From: Nitrososphaerota archaeon
Lineage (GTDB): Archaea > Thermoproteota > Nitrososphaeria > Nitrososphaerales > Gagatemarchaeaceae
Assembly: GCA_028866945.1 (NCBI GenBank)
Contig: JAGWHE010000004.1
Span: 1 to 61,204 of the forward strand
Direction: 5' to 3'
Length of the DNA: 61,204 nucleotides
Part shown: one piece after another, positions 8,502-17,169 of the stretch
Layout: every line of letters begins with the position of its first letter
Numbering within the stretch: position 1 is the stretch's first letter
Translations under genes and position numbers: made by a program
The notes under the pieces: model-generated
Seen by the model: only the letters and a program-made list of their open reading frames with translations
Database searches by the model: none
Told to the model about the DNA's origin: nothing

Positions 8502-9587
8502 TTGAACGACAGAACCACAGGTTTCCTGAAGCAGGCATATCGCGAATACTACTTCCGCGCCCAGGACTCCATCGAGCTCCCCGAGGACGTGGGTTCCAGG
8601 GAGTTCGGCTACTTCCCATTTGGCGGGGGGATGGTAAGGCACCTGTCGTTCAGAAGCAAGGGCGATGCTCTCGCCGAGATACTCAGGCAGTCGCCCTCAT
8701 CCGTCTACTGCTCCAATGCCAGGTACGAGTTCCCCGCCAGACCGATGGACGAGAAGGGCTGGCTCGGCGCCGAGCTAATCTTCGACATCGACGCCACCGA
8801 CATCCCCACCTCTTGCAAGAAGGGGCACGACCTGTGGTACTGCGAGAAGTGCCACGCGTCGGGGAAGCTGCCCCGGCCGGCGAAGTGCGCGAAGTGCGGC
8901 GGGCCTGCGGTCGAATACCATGGGGTCTGCGAGGAGTGTCTGGACGCAGCGAAAGACCACGCCGTCCGCGTGGTCGGCTTCCTGGCCGACGACTTCGGGG
9001 TGGCACCTGAAGCCATCAGGGTCTACTTCTCAGGGAACAGGGGGTACCACCTCCATGTCTTCGACGCGCGCTTTGACCCCCTTGATCAGCAAGCACGGGC
9101 GGAGATATCGGACTACATGCGCGGCTCGACTCTCCCGCCTTCCCAGACCATAGCCGCCACTCTGCGCAGGAAGATGCCTGCCGGCCCTCAGGGTGCCGGG
9201 TGGACGAGGAGGGTCACCAGCTATGTGGCAGAGCACAACCAGAATTACGGGGGCACGTTGCAGAGGCTCGTGTCGGAAGCTGTCGCCTCCCAGCGCGCGA
9301 TGGTGGACGCGTCTGTCACCACGGACATCCACAGAGTGTTCAGGCTCGCGGGCACCCTTCACGGCGACACAGGGATGGCGAAGGCACGGGTGAAAGCTGT
9401 GGCGCAGTTCGACCCTCAGGAGGCGCCGGTAGTGCTCAGCTCCAGGCCCGTGAAGGTCCAGGTCTCGTTCTACCCCCGGTTCAGGCTAAGGCACACAGAC
9501 TTCGGTCCCTTCAGATCCGAGACCGTCGAGCTGCCGACCTTCGCCGCAGTTTCGATTTTAACGAGGGGACTAGGGGAGGTGGCCTAG
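8502..9587 (+). CDS. priS: DNA primase small (catalytic) subunit PriS
   Basis: Makes RNA/DNA primers for replication. 361 residues. The catalytic aspartates lie in LIFDIDATD (D95, D97). A cysteine-rich insert with several CxxC pairs follows (residues about 106-147). FSGNRGYHLHV and the later DIHRVFRLAGTLHGDTG are conserved primase segments. TTG 8502 lies about 30 bp after a TATA-like CTTATG. The GINS gene starts right after its stop codon. The large subunit PriL is not in the window. Confidence 0.95.
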   Translation: MNDRTTGFLKQAYREYYFRAQDSIELPEDVGSREFGYFPFGGGMVRHLSFRSKGDALAEILRQSPSSVYCSNARYEFPARPMDEKGWLGAELIFDIDATDIPTSCKKGHDLWYCEKCHASGKLPRPAKCAKCGGPAVEYHGVCEECLDAAKDHAVRVVGFLADDFGVAPEAIRVYFSGNRGYHLHVFDARFDPLDQQARAEISDYMRGSTLPPSQTIAATLRRKMPAGPQGAGWTRRVTSYVAEHNQNYGGTLQRLVSEAVASQRAMVDASVTTDIHRVFRLAGTLHGDTGMAKARVKAVAQFDPQEAPVVLSSRPVKVQVSFYPRFRLRHTDFGPFRSETVELPTFAAVSILTRGLGEVA

Positions 9588-10145
9588 ATGCCTGAAACCA
9601 CTCTCGAATACCTGAAGAGGCGGCTCGACTCGGAGGGCAACTCTCCCGCGCTCCTCCCCCTCCCAAACGACTTCTACTCCAGCATCTCGTCGTACAGCCA
9701 GAAACTGAAGCGGTCGGCGGCTTCAGGGGCGTCCGAGTTGTCGGCGAGGCTGACCGGTACCCAGGAGAAGATGATCGAATCGATGGTGAGGCAGCTCCTG
9801 AAGCTCAGGGCGAGAAAGGCAGTCCAGCATGGCGCTGTCCTGCAGCTGCTGCCGGAGGAGAGGTACGTCTGCTCGGCTGAACAGCGGTTCCAGAGGAGGC
9901 TGGACGCCCTGGTGGACGCGGTGTCAGGCGGCCAGCCGTCCTTCGTCGAGTTCGCCCATCTGACCGAGGCAAGGAGGAACATCACGGTCAGGTTCCTCAG
10001 GAGGGTAGACGAACAGGTGGGGCTGGATTTGAGGCACTATGGCCCCTTCGAAGCCGAGGACGTGGCTTCGATACCGGCCGCGAGCGCAGACATCCTCATC
10101 GCAAGCGGAGACGCGGTGGAGATCTACACGAGGGACGAAACCTAG
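9588..10145 (+). CDS. gins51: GINS complex subunit, Gins51/Gins15 type
   Basis: 185 residues. GINS joins Cdc45/GAN and MCM in the replicative helicase. The N-terminal helical A domain contains LPNDFY. The C-terminal B domain reads VRFLRRVDEQVGLDLRHYG followed by PFEAEDVASIP and ILIASGDAV. A helical domain followed by a C-terminal B domain marks the Gins51 rather than the Gins23 type. ATG follows immediately after the priS TAG, so the two are translationally coupled; priS-GINS linkage is common in archaea. Confidence 0.8.
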   Translation: MPETTLEYLKRRLDSEGNSPALLPLPNDFYSSISSYSQKLKRSAASGASELSARLTGTQEKMIESMVRQLLKLRARKAVQHGAVLQLLPEERYVCSAEQRFQRRLDALVDAVSGGQPSFVEFAHLTEARRNITVRFLRRVDEQVGLDLRHYGPFEAEDVASIPAASADILIASGDAVEIYTRDET

Positions 10146-10169
10146 GCCTGAGAGCCGAGCCTGACCAGG

Positions 10170-10514
10170 TCAGCTATAGCTTCGCCAGGTGTGGTTGCAC
10201 TTCACGCACCTGTAGAACTGGGTGGGCGGCTCGTCTCCGCTCCTGGTCTGGAGGAACCACCAGAACGCTTCGTTGTTCCCGCACTTGGGACAGTCGATCT
10301 TCGTGGTGGGCAGCGAATTCAGCTTCTCCTCCTTCTCGCCGACGACCTTGATCTGGGGGGTGTTGGCCAGCTCGTCCTCCGTCTTCTGGACCAAAGCGTT
10401 CCCTTCCTTCTTCGAATAACCACAGTTGTCGCACATGTACGTCACCGAAATTTCGCGGGGACCCTTGATCTGCTTGAGCTTGAGGCGGGTTCCGCACTTC
10501 GGGCAGAACTTCAG
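10170..10514 (-). CDS. tfs: Transcription factor S (TFIIS-like), apparent CTG start
   Basis: Rescues stalled RNA polymerase by stimulating transcript cleavage. Read from CTG 10514 the protein has 114 residues. The N-terminal ribbon has C4/C7 and C28/C31, a linker follows, and the C-terminal ribbon has C75/C78 and C103/C106, with the catalytic acidic loop RSGDE at 91-95. The first standard start codon (GTG 10445) would delete the first CxxC. The CTG overlaps the rpoL stop as CTGA, as expected for coupled translation. No ATG, GTG or TTG exists upstream in this frame over the end of rpoL. Confidence 0.88.
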   Translation of the reverse strand: MKFCPKCGTRLKLKQIKGPREISVTYMCDNCGYSKKEGNALVQKTEDELANTPQIKVVGEKEEKLNSLPTTKIDCPKCGNNEAFWWFLQTRSGDEPPTQFYRCVKCNHTWRSYS

Positions 10515-10798
10515 CTGGAAGCACCGCCGAGTGCCTTCTTGACGCTGCCGTACAGGTCCTTGGTCGTCTCCATGGCTCTTTCGACGCTGTTGGTGAAGGC
10601 CTTCTCAGGCTTGACGCGCTGTGCCCGGACCTTCAACACGAGCTTCTTGATCAGGGGGTGAGGTGGAAGCACGCCTGCGAACGTCACGCTCTTCTCCTCG
10701 AGCAGCTCATGGTGGACGATCTCTGCAAGGGAGTAGTCCTCTCCGGTGATCTCCACTGTGAGGCCCTTCTCTTCTTCGCTTGTAGTCTGGACTTGCAA
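10511..10798 (-). CDS. rpoL: RNA polymerase subunit Rpo11 (RpoL)
   Basis: 95 residues. Forms the alpha-like assembly platform with Rpo3. The segments GEDYSLAEIVHHELL and VLPPHPLIKKLVLKV are characteristic of the Rpb11 family. TTG 10798 lies 30 bp after TATA CCTTAAAAGC. TFS overlaps its stop codon. Confidence 0.93.
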   Translation of the reverse strand: MQVQTTSEEEKGLTVEITGEDYSLAEIVHHELLEEKSVTFAGVLPPHPLIKKLVLKVRAQRVKPEKAFTNSVERAMETTKDLYGSVKKALGGASS

Positions 10799-10856
10799 TT
10801 TGCTTGACGGCCCGCCGGATTCTTGCTTTTAAGGAAATAGCCTGATTTTCAGTCGA

Positions 10857-11432
10857 TTAGGGCTCTATGGGCGTAGTCCCGAAGTCCCTCGCCAGCTTCC
10901 TTTCCTCCACGTTGCCGCACTCGTCGCACTTCACCCTGGTCTCGTTCCCCTTGAGCAGGGGCCTGCCGCAGTTCCCGCAGAGGGCGGCCACCACCCCCAT
11001 GTCTGGCTCGTCGATGTTGAGGTGGATTATGCCGTTGACCAAGCTGAACACCCTGCACCGCACGACATCCCCTGACTTGACAGGAGTGGTCCTTCGCGCC
11101 CCCCTCCCGCCCCCGGAGAGCCCCCTCAGTGAGAGCATCCCTGAGAAGTCCTTGAATGTCGGCTTCCCATTGTGGAAGTAGATGTGGACGTTGGCGGAGT
11201 TGGCCTGGGACCCTTCGACCTGCCCTGTCACCCAGTCGTCCACCTTGACCAGCTCCGGCTGGGCCGAGGGCTTCACGGAGATCTCCATGTTCTTCATGTC
11301 CCGCATGACAGACCCGGTCCTCAGGGCCCTGATCACTCCCGAAGCTTCGTAGGTGTGGACGCCGGGGAGGAACTCCTCCGAGATGGCTACCTTGTCTCCT
11401 GGTAGGACCCCTGTCTTCTTTGTCTCTTTCAT
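10857..11432 (-). CDS. csl4: Exosome RNA-binding protein Csl4
   Basis: A cap subunit of the archaeal exosome that recruits substrate RNA. 191 residues: an N-terminal domain beginning VLPGDKVAISEEFLPG, a central S1 domain, and a C-terminal zinc ribbon with CGNCG and CDECG. It overlaps the dph2 stop as ATGA, so it is the second gene of that operon. Confidence 0.93.
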   Translation of the reverse strand: MKETKKTGVLPGDKVAISEEFLPGVHTYEASGVIRALRTGSVMRDMKNMEISVKPSAQPELVKVDDWVTGQVEGSQANSANVHIYFHNGKPTFKDFSGMLSLRGLSGGGRGARRTTPVKSGDVVRCRVFSLVNGIIHLNIDEPDMGVVAALCGNCGRPLLKGNETRVKCDECGNVEERKLARDFGTTPIEP

Positions 11433-12460
11433 CTCTTGATCAGCCCCACCGTAAGTTCAATCCACTTCGCACGTTCAAGGAACTCCCCCGGTTCCCTCCC
11501 CTCAATAAGTGCCACTAAAGCGTCGGCCTGAGGGATCGAGAGCACCGGCCTGTCGAATGTGAAGCCGTCGATCGATATCCTCGGGCAGGCAGTCTGGACA
11601 AAGGCTTCGATCTCCCTGTGGGGAGCCAGCCTCTCTGGGGTCACTTCTCTCATGGCAAGCTGGACGACCTTCCTCCCGTTCATCTCCAGGCGCTTGGCTA
11701 TCCACTTGCTCCTCCCCAGCATCTTCTGGCCCTCTTTCAGGCCCGTGATGACGCCGAAGACCCTGGCGTCCCTCGCCTTGTATACGGCGAGAATCGCCCT
11801 CTTCCTCCTCTCCTCGGCTGCCTCCTGCATGTCGGTCACCTCGTTCATGTACGGGTCCAGCATAAACGTCGGCTTCCCCGTGGCGAGGGCCAGTCCCACC
11901 GCATGGAACTCGCTTTCGCCGAGCAGGGCGAAGGCGTCGACGTCGTCGCGTATGGGGTAGGGCGTCGAAAAGTCGCATCCGAAGACCTGCCCTTCTAGCA
12001 TCAGGTTGTTCCCTCTGCCGACCTTCACCTGGAACCCCTTGGATTCGAGCTTCTTCTTCACTGGGCCAAGCTGGTGCAGATGCTGGCTGAATGTGGCGAG
12101 CCCGACGCGCCGGTAGGGCGCCATGACCCTGGCCGCCGACTCTGCGACCTCATCGAAGTCGACGTCGTCCACGGCGTCGATAAGGTAGGTGTGATCACCC
12201 ACCTCCGTCACCGCGGCGTTGTGGCCGATGTGCAGCGCCAGGTCGGCCTGGAGCTTCTCCACATCGTCGTCGGCTGTGTCGCATATCCCGAAGCAGCTGT
12301 CTCCTGACATTATCGAAGTCACGCCGTACTTCTCTTTCACCCGCTCCATCATCTCCTTGGTCTGCCTGAGCAGCCCGCCCGGGGCGTTGACGAGCACGAC
12401 CTTCGGCTTCTTCGCCTCGATTATCTCGAACACCTTCGCTTCGTCTATCCTGACCGTCAT
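11429..12460 (-). CDS. dph2: Diphthamide synthase subunit Dph2
   Basis: A radical-SAM-like enzyme that transfers the 3-amino-3-carboxypropyl group to a histidine of elongation factor 2. 343 residues. Three widely spaced cysteines suit its unusual 4Fe-4S cluster: the SCFGIC region near residues 56-60, GCDFSTPYPI, and QTACPRISID near the C-terminus. TATA TATATAAT at 12511-12518 implies a short leader. The Dph6-like gene at 19.6 kb would supply the last pathway step. Confidence 0.93.
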   Translation of the reverse strand: MTVRIDEAKVFEIIEAKKPKVVLVNAPGGLLRQTKEMMERVKEKYGVTSIMSGDSCFGICDTADDDVEKLQADLALHIGHNAAVTEVGDHTYLIDAVDDVDFDEVAESAARVMAPYRRVGLATFSQHLHQLGPVKKKLESKGFQVKVGRGNNLMLEGQVFGCDFSTPYPIRDDVDAFALLGESEFHAVGLALATGKPTFMLDPYMNEVTDMQEAAEERRKRAILAVYKARDARVFGVITGLKEGQKMLGRSKWIAKRLEMNGRKVVQLAMREVTPERLAPHREIEAFVQTACPRISIDGFTFDRPVLSIPQADALVALIEGREPGEFLERAKWIELTVGLIKR

Positions 12461-12560
12461 ACTATTCCCCCGAGTCCTGCCTCGCTTTTCACGCGCACGA
12501 CATTGAGGTTCATTATATACTTCTGGGAGGCGAATCTGGCGAAACCTGTCCGAGGGCTCT

Positions 12561-13082
12561 CTAGGCCGCTTCCTGAGTCGGCGCCGCTTCCTCTCTCAGT
12601 TTGATTATCGCTGTGTGAGTCTTCATCGGGAGTTTTGTCGCGGCGGCCCACATGGCTTCCTTCCCCTTCTCGTAGTTCTCCGCCTTGACGCTCAGTTCGA
12701 GCACGACGCTGCCTATGCCCACCCTGGCCGCCAGCCCGATCGGCTTGCCGAAGGCCTTCCTCATCCCTTCCTGCAGCCTGTCTGCGCCGGCGGTGGCGAT
12801 CATCTTGTTTTCCCTGAGCACGAGGTGCGGGTAGGTCACCACTCTGAGAAGGAAGTTCTCTTCGCCGACGAGCGCCACTTTCTTGCTTGCGGCGACCCTG
12901 GCTGCTTCGAGGGCGTTGTGCCGGATCTGCAGTTTCCCCTCGGAGACCAGCTTGAACAGGAAGTCGTAGTCGTCCCGATACTTTCCGGTTGTGAAACGCG
13001 CGACTTTGGGATTAGGGGCGCCTGGGGCGAACTTCTTGTTGTAGAACATCCCCTTCTGCTGGCGATAGTTCGAGCCGTGCAA
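12561..13082 (-). CDS. rpl10e: Large ribosomal subunit protein uL16 (archaeal L10e)
   Basis: 173 residues. Conserved segments include LQIRHNALEAARVAASKK, YPHLVLRENKMIATAGADR, QEGMRKAFGKP and ARV. The TTG at 13082 gives MHGSNYR. An AT box at about 13121-13127 would allow a leader of roughly 15 nt. Confidence 0.94.
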   Translation of the reverse strand: MHGSNYRQQKGMFYNKKFAPGAPNPKVARFTTGKYRDDYDFLFKLVSEGKLQIRHNALEAARVAASKKVALVGEENFLLRVVTYPHLVLRENKMIATAGADRLQEGMRKAFGKPIGLAARVGIGSVVLELSVKAENYEKGKEAMWAAATKLPMKTHTAIIKLREEAAPTQEAA

Positions 13083-13254
13083 CCGAAACGACCTTCGAAA
13101 AAGGCGCTTCGGCGACCCCTAATTAAGCTTCAGCGGCCCAGTCTCACTCTTCTGGTCTTCCAAGGGCAATGGGCTGCCTTTCACGGACGCCGCCTCCAGC
13201 CCGGCGGACTTACGGCCCACGCTTAATACCGTGGGCTAGGTCGAGCGGGACCGC

Positions 13255-14436
13255 TTGCCCTTCACGCTTCCGCCCTCCCTGCTCGAGTCTGACGAAGTGG
13301 CGCTCGTACTTGCCTTCGGGAAGCTGTCTGTCCTCGAGGCCTGCGCCCTTTTCGGACGCGACATCCAGAGGGCAGAGGAGCCGGTCGAGCGCGTGTCTGT
13401 GCTCCACGTCGACCACCTCGCGCCGCGGTTCCTTGGGGAGCTGTCCGGGGCGCACAAGTGCGGCCCGATAACCGAAGTGGTGGAACAGGCATCATCCGAC
13501 CAGCCCAAGCTGGTCGACCTCCTGTCCTCGCACCTCGACGAGAAGTCCAACATTTCCCTCAGCGGATACGGCATCTCAGAGGATGACTACGAGGACCTGG
13601 TGAGGTCGATGCTCGACGGCCTCAGGGAGAAGGGGCTCAGGAAGGTCCGCCTGCTCCGGCCCGACGGAAACGAGCTGCTCTCCGAACAGGTGCTTGCGCG
13701 GGAGTCGGCCGACGTGGTCGCCTTCCCATACCACGGAGGCTTTGCACTGGCGCCGACTGCCTGGGTCCCCGACTCCGCCAAGATGCGTCAGAGAGGGACC
13801 CGGCGCCCGGCCCCACACCCTGACATCGCGCTCTCTCCGCGCCTCGCAAGGACGCTGGTGAACCTGGCCGGACTCGCGCCCGGTCAGGCCCTGTTGGATC
13901 CATTCTGCGGCGCAGGGACGATCCTGGTCGAGGCACTGGCGAAGTCGCTGCGCTGCCTGGGGGTGGATTCGCGCGCCAGCCGCGTCCAGGAGGCCAGGGA
14001 GAACCTGCGATGGTCCATCGGAGGTGTGACGGACATGGGCTACGATATCAGGAAGGGAGACGCCCGAGACCTGCAGAGGATGCTCAGGGGGACGAAGGTG
14101 AACGGCATCGTCACCGAGCCGCTCCTTCTACCCCGGCTGGACGCGAGGCCCAAGACAGCCACGGCCCAGGCCATGGTCGAGGAGGCTGCCAGGGTGTACA
14201 ACGATGCCCTCGCGTCGATGGCAGAGTGCATCCAGCCTGACGGTAGGATAGTGGTGGTGGTACCCGCGGTGCAAACCATGGACGGGGACGAGGTCACCCT
14301 CACCCTCGACGGCCGGAGGGTGGGCCTGAGGCTCTACCAGCCCGGACCGGTAGGCTTCGATTACCCGGTCAGGCTCTCGTTCGAGAGCACGCGGTGGATC
14401 AGGAGGGCGGTCTACGTCTTCGAGCCTCGGTCCTGA
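13255..14436 (+). CDS. Trm11/Trm-G10-like RNA methyltransferase with altered catalytic motif
   Basis: 393 residues. An N-terminal part of about 160 residues replaces or diverges from THUMP. A Rossmann SAM-binding domain follows with motif I DPFCGAGT (215-222), GVDSRASRVQEARENL and a KGDARDL segment. In the position of the usual (D/N/S)PP(Y/F) motif it has TEPLLLP (287-293), so its target amino group or even its activity may differ from Trm-G10. TTG 13255 is 29 bp after TATA CTTAATAC. The 3' end overlaps the convergent TrmJ-like gene by 25 bp. Confidence 0.8.
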   Translation: MPFTLPPSLLESDEVALVLAFGKLSVLEACALFGRDIQRAEEPVERVSVLHVDHLAPRFLGELSGAHKCGPITEVVEQASSDQPKLVDLLSSHLDEKSNISLSGYGISEDDYEDLVRSMLDGLREKGLRKVRLLRPDGNELLSEQVLARESADVVAFPYHGGFALAPTAWVPDSAKMRQRGTRRPAPHPDIALSPRLARTLVNLAGLAPGQALLDPFCGAGTILVEALAKSLRCLGVDSRASRVQEARENLRWSIGGVTDMGYDIRKGDARDLQRMLRGTKVNGIVTEPLLLPRLDARPKTATAQAMVEEAARVYNDALASMAECIQPDGRIVVVVPAVQTMDGDEVTLTLDGRRVGLRLYQPGPVGFDYPVRLSFESTRWIRRAVYVFEPRS

Positions 14437-15128
14437 GCCGAATCCATAGTATTCACTGCCTTCCTGAACACCCCTGACAGCATGTTGAGCTGGGCGTCGG
14501 TCATGCTCGATGTCGCTGCTATCCTCCTGGCGGCGTCGAGCGCGTTCCTGGTCTTGTGCCCGGGGATTCTCGACGCTACCGCCAGTTCGTAGAAGCTGCG
14601 CGCGAAGACTTCTCTCGCTTTGCGGCCCTGCACAGACTTCCGCCCCTTGTTCCCCCTCGACCCGAGATAGAGCGAGATGGCGACCGCATGCCCTATGTTG
14701 AGCGACCTGTACTCCTTGCCCGGGTCTATGGTGATGGTGGCATCGCACATCCCAATTTCTTCGTTGGTCAGCCCAGTGCTGTCCCTGCCGAAAACCAGTG
14801 AAGACGAAGCCGACAACGAAAGGATCTCGTGGAGCCGGTCCAGCCTCACCATCCTGCGGACGAGGTTCGACCCCTTGGTCGCTCGCACTGCGGTGGTGGC
14901 CACCAGCAGCTCGTGCTCCTTCCTGACCTGCTCGAACGTCGTTATCACCGCCCGGTCCAGGACGGCGGACGCATGAGAGGCATAGATGGCCGCCACAGAG
15001 AGGTCCGCCTTGGGCTCGACCAGGTACAGCTTCTCAACCCCGAAGTTCTGGACCAGCCTGGCCACGTGGCCGATGTTGACCGGCCCCTTGGGCTCGACCA
15101 GGGTGACCGACACGCCGCGCGGGAGCAT
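14412..15128 (-). CDS. SpoU/TrmH-family RNA 2'-O-methyltransferase, TrmJ-like
   Basis: 238 residues from ATG 15128 (MLPRGVSVTLVEPKGPVN). SPOUT knot motifs are NIGHVARLVQNFGV, LVFGRDSTGLTNEEI and SLNIGHAVAISLYL. TrmJ methylates position 32 of tRNA anticodon loops; the exact target here is inferred. ATG 15128 lies 26 bp after TATA TTAAAG, which excludes the longer upstream reading. Confidence 0.88.
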   Translation of the reverse strand: MLPRGVSVTLVEPKGPVNIGHVARLVQNFGVEKLYLVEPKADLSVAAIYASHASAVLDRAVITTFEQVRKEHELLVATTAVRATKGSNLVRRMVRLDRLHEILSLSASSSLVFGRDSTGLTNEEIGMCDATITIDPGKEYRSLNIGHAVAISLYLGSRGNKGRKSVQGRKAREVFARSFYELAVASRIPGHKTRNALDAARRIAATSSMTDAQLNMLSGVFRKAVNTMDSAQDRGSKT

Positions 15129-15159
15129 GGCCGGGCACGGCCTTCGGCGGTTAAAGCCA

Positions 15160-15861
15160 TCACTGCTTGCAGATCTCGTGCACTTCATCGGGGGCCAGCG
15201 AGACCACCCGCCTTCTACCGAAGCTCCTCCTCCGCTCCATCCCCAGCTTCGCGAGCGCCACATCCACCTGTCTGCGCCTCAGCGAAAACAGGCGGATGAC
15301 GCCCGAGACCTCGCCTTCTGCCATCTTCTTCCTCGGGACGAACGAAGCGATGACCGAGTCGACCCGGGGCTGAGGGTCGAACGCAGCCCTGGCCACCTTC
15401 CCGAGCATCCTGACTCCGAACGCTATCTGACTGACGGCGGAAATGCCGCGGTACTCCCGATCCCCCGGCGCGGCAGTTATCTTCTCCACGAAATCCTTCT
15501 GAAGGACGGCTATCGCCCTCGAGAACTCTCGCGAGCTCAGCCACCGGACGAAGGTCGCCGACTCGGAGTAGGGGAGGCTGGTCACGAGCACGTCGAACTT
15601 GGGGTCGCTTGCGAAAGCGTCCCCATGCACTATCTCCGCCTTGGTCCCTCGTACTGCTTCGCACGTCGCCTCGTAGTTGTCATCATCGATTTCGTAGCCA
15701 ATGAAGCCGGCGCCCAACCTGACCAGCTCTCCGGTAAGGGCTCCCCTCCCCGTCCCAATCTCCAGGACCCGCTCCGAAGGCTGTATGCGTGCGAATTCGA
15801 CGACTTCTCTGATCACTTGCGTGTCGACGAGGTAGTGCTGACCGAGTCTCTGACGCTTCAT
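15160..15861 (-). CDS. ksgA: 16S rRNA dimethyladenosine transferase (KsgA/Dim1)
   Basis: Dimethylates two adjacent adenines near the 3' end of 16S rRNA. 233 residues. LGQHYLVD, VLEIGTGRGALTGEL and the active-site TSLPYSES (usually NLPY or NIPY) are seen, with QKDFVEKI after it. The ATG directly follows the DUF655 stop codon. DUF655-KsgA is a conserved archaeal pair. Confidence 0.94.
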   Translation of the reverse strand: MKRQRLGQHYLVDTQVIREVVEFARIQPSERVLEIGTGRGALTGELVRLGAGFIGYEIDDDNYEATCEAVRGTKAEIVHGDAFASDPKFDVLVTSLPYSESATFVRWLSSREFSRAIAVLQKDFVEKITAAPGDREYRGISAVSQIAFGVRMLGKVARAAFDPQPRVDSVIASFVPRKKMAEGEVSGVIRLFSLRRRQVDVALAKLGMERRRSFGRRRVVSLAPDEVHEICKQ

Positions 15862-16419
15862 CTATTTCTTGACGAATATGCTGACCCTCGAGTCCCCTGC
15901 CAGCTCCTCGATGACCCTCTTCGCAATCATCTTCGCCGGCTCCCGGAGCCCGACCCTCTTCTGGATGTCGTCGAAGCTGGCGAACGGCTGCTTCTCTCTC
16001 ATCTCCACGATCTCCATCATGAAGGTCTTCCCGATGCCCGGGATCAGTTCCAGTCCGTGCAGCCTCGGCGTCAGCGGTTGGAGGTCGTTGAAGGCGGCGA
16101 CGTACTTCTTCTCATTGTCCTTCACCAATGCCTCGACCACGAGGGGGAGAGACGTCCTGGCCTCGGGGGACATGTCTTCGTAGGTGAGCTTCCCCAGCAC
16201 ACTGACTATCTTCTCCCGTCCCTCCTTGCCAATCTTGACCTTCTCCCCGACGTCGAAGTCGCGGTCCTCCATCGCGAGGAGCTCGAGCAATGTCAGCCTG
16301 TCCTCTCCGATTGCCTGGACCATGGGACCTTCTCTCCCCTTTATCGCGACGGACTTCCCTCTGGGCATGAAATCCAATACGTATGCGAACTCCTCGTACT
16401 TCTTGTCAGCTGGCATCAT
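15862..16419 (-). CDS. DUF655 family protein (helix-hairpin-helix nucleic-acid binder)
   Basis: 185 residues. The N-terminus YEEFAYVLDFMPRG is the DUF655 signature. The C-terminal half has a helix-hairpin-helix motif, LELIPGIGKTFMMEIVEMR. The family is restricted to archaea plus a few thermophiles and sits between RpoF and KsgA in many genomes; its function is unknown but likely RNA- or ribosome-related. A TATA-like GTTAAATAAG at about 16540-16549 lies 120 bp upstream, implying a leader of about 95 nt in the gap after rpoF. Confidence 0.9.
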   Translation of the reverse strand: MMPADKKYEEFAYVLDFMPRGKSVAIKGREGPMVQAIGEDRLTLLELLAMEDRDFDVGEKVKIGKEGREKIVSVLGKLTYEDMSPEARTSLPLVVEALVKDNEKKYVAAFNDLQPLTPRLHGLELIPGIGKTFMMEIVEMREKQPFASFDDIQKRVGLREPAKMIAKRVIEELAGDSRVSIFVKK

Positions 16420-16558
16420 GTTCCAGGACTACCTCTTCGAGCTGCCTAGTCTGAGGGGGACCTCACGGAACGGTAGAGAACCACGACTGTCATCTGAAAT
16501 CCCCTGCGCTTCCCCGTTGGAATTCAGCGGCCGCCTTCTTATTTAACGCTTGGTCGGA

Positions 16559-16885
16559 CTAGGACTTCGAGTGGAGGATCTTCAGTATCTTCTCGAGTGT
16601 CTCGGTGGAGAGCAGCTTCCTCCACCCTGACGTGAACGTCCTCAGCTCTTCGACAGACTTCGGCGCTATGTTGACCAGCTCGACGGCCTCTTCCTCGCTA
16701 AGGCCAGCCTCGTGCTCCAGCTCCTTCCTCAGCTTCTTCGCCTTGTCCGCCTCCGACTTTGCAAACTTCGTGGTGTAGTCGAGGGTGCGCTTCTGAATCT
16801 GGTCTGCCTTCTCGACGTCGATCTTCTGGAGTATCTGGTTCGCCTCGGCGATGGTAAGCAGTTTCTTCTCGGGCTTCTCTGACAT
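16559..16885 (-). CDS. rpoF: RNA polymerase subunit Rpo4 (RpoF)
   Basis: 108 residues. Forms the stalk with Rpo7. LTIAEANQIL, QKRTLDYTTKFAK and LSEEEAVELVNIAPKSVEEL, then a helical end, match Rpb4. The ATG overlaps the L21e stop as ATGA. Confidence 0.92.
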   Translation of the reverse strand: MSEKPEKKLLTIAEANQILQKIDVEKADQIQKRTLDYTTKFAKSEADKAKKLRKELEHEAGLSEEEAVELVNIAPKSVEELRTFTSGWRKLLSTETLEKILKILHSKS

Positions 16886-17169
16886 CAGCTCCCCTCCATG
16901 CGCACTACGTGCTCCTTCCTGGCGACGAGCTTCTTGACTTTGTTCCCCACTGCGACGTCCACGGTCACTGCCCTCCTCCCAACCTCGGTGACCGTGCCCA
17001 CGAGCCCGTTGAACCTCCTGTGCGGCATCCCCTTCACCTGAGCCGGGTCGATCTTTACGACGACTTTGTCATTCGGAGAGTACTCTACGAGCAGGCTGCT
17101 CAGACCCTTCTTGGCCGACGACCTCAGAAGGGACCTAGTTCTTCTCCTCGCTCCGTGCGATTTCGGCAA
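16885..17169 (-). CDS. rpl21e: Large ribosomal subunit protein eL21 (L21e)
   Basis: 94 residues. The basic N-terminus PKSHGARRRTRSLLR and the segment KGMPHRRFNGLVGTV are typical. TTG 17169 lies inside the 3' end of pus10 (35-bp overlap). rpoF follows with a 1-bp overlap of stop and start. Confidence 0.94.
   Translation of the reverse strand: MPKSHGARRRTRSLLRSSAKKGLSSLLVEYSPNDKVVVKIDPAQVKGMPHRRFNGLVGTVTEVGRRAVTVDVAVGNKVKKLVARKEHVVRMEGS

Noticed and set aside
12457-12516. Short frame directly before dph2 that could be a leader peptide
   Set aside because: Its ATG overlaps the TATA box, so it would not be in the transcript.
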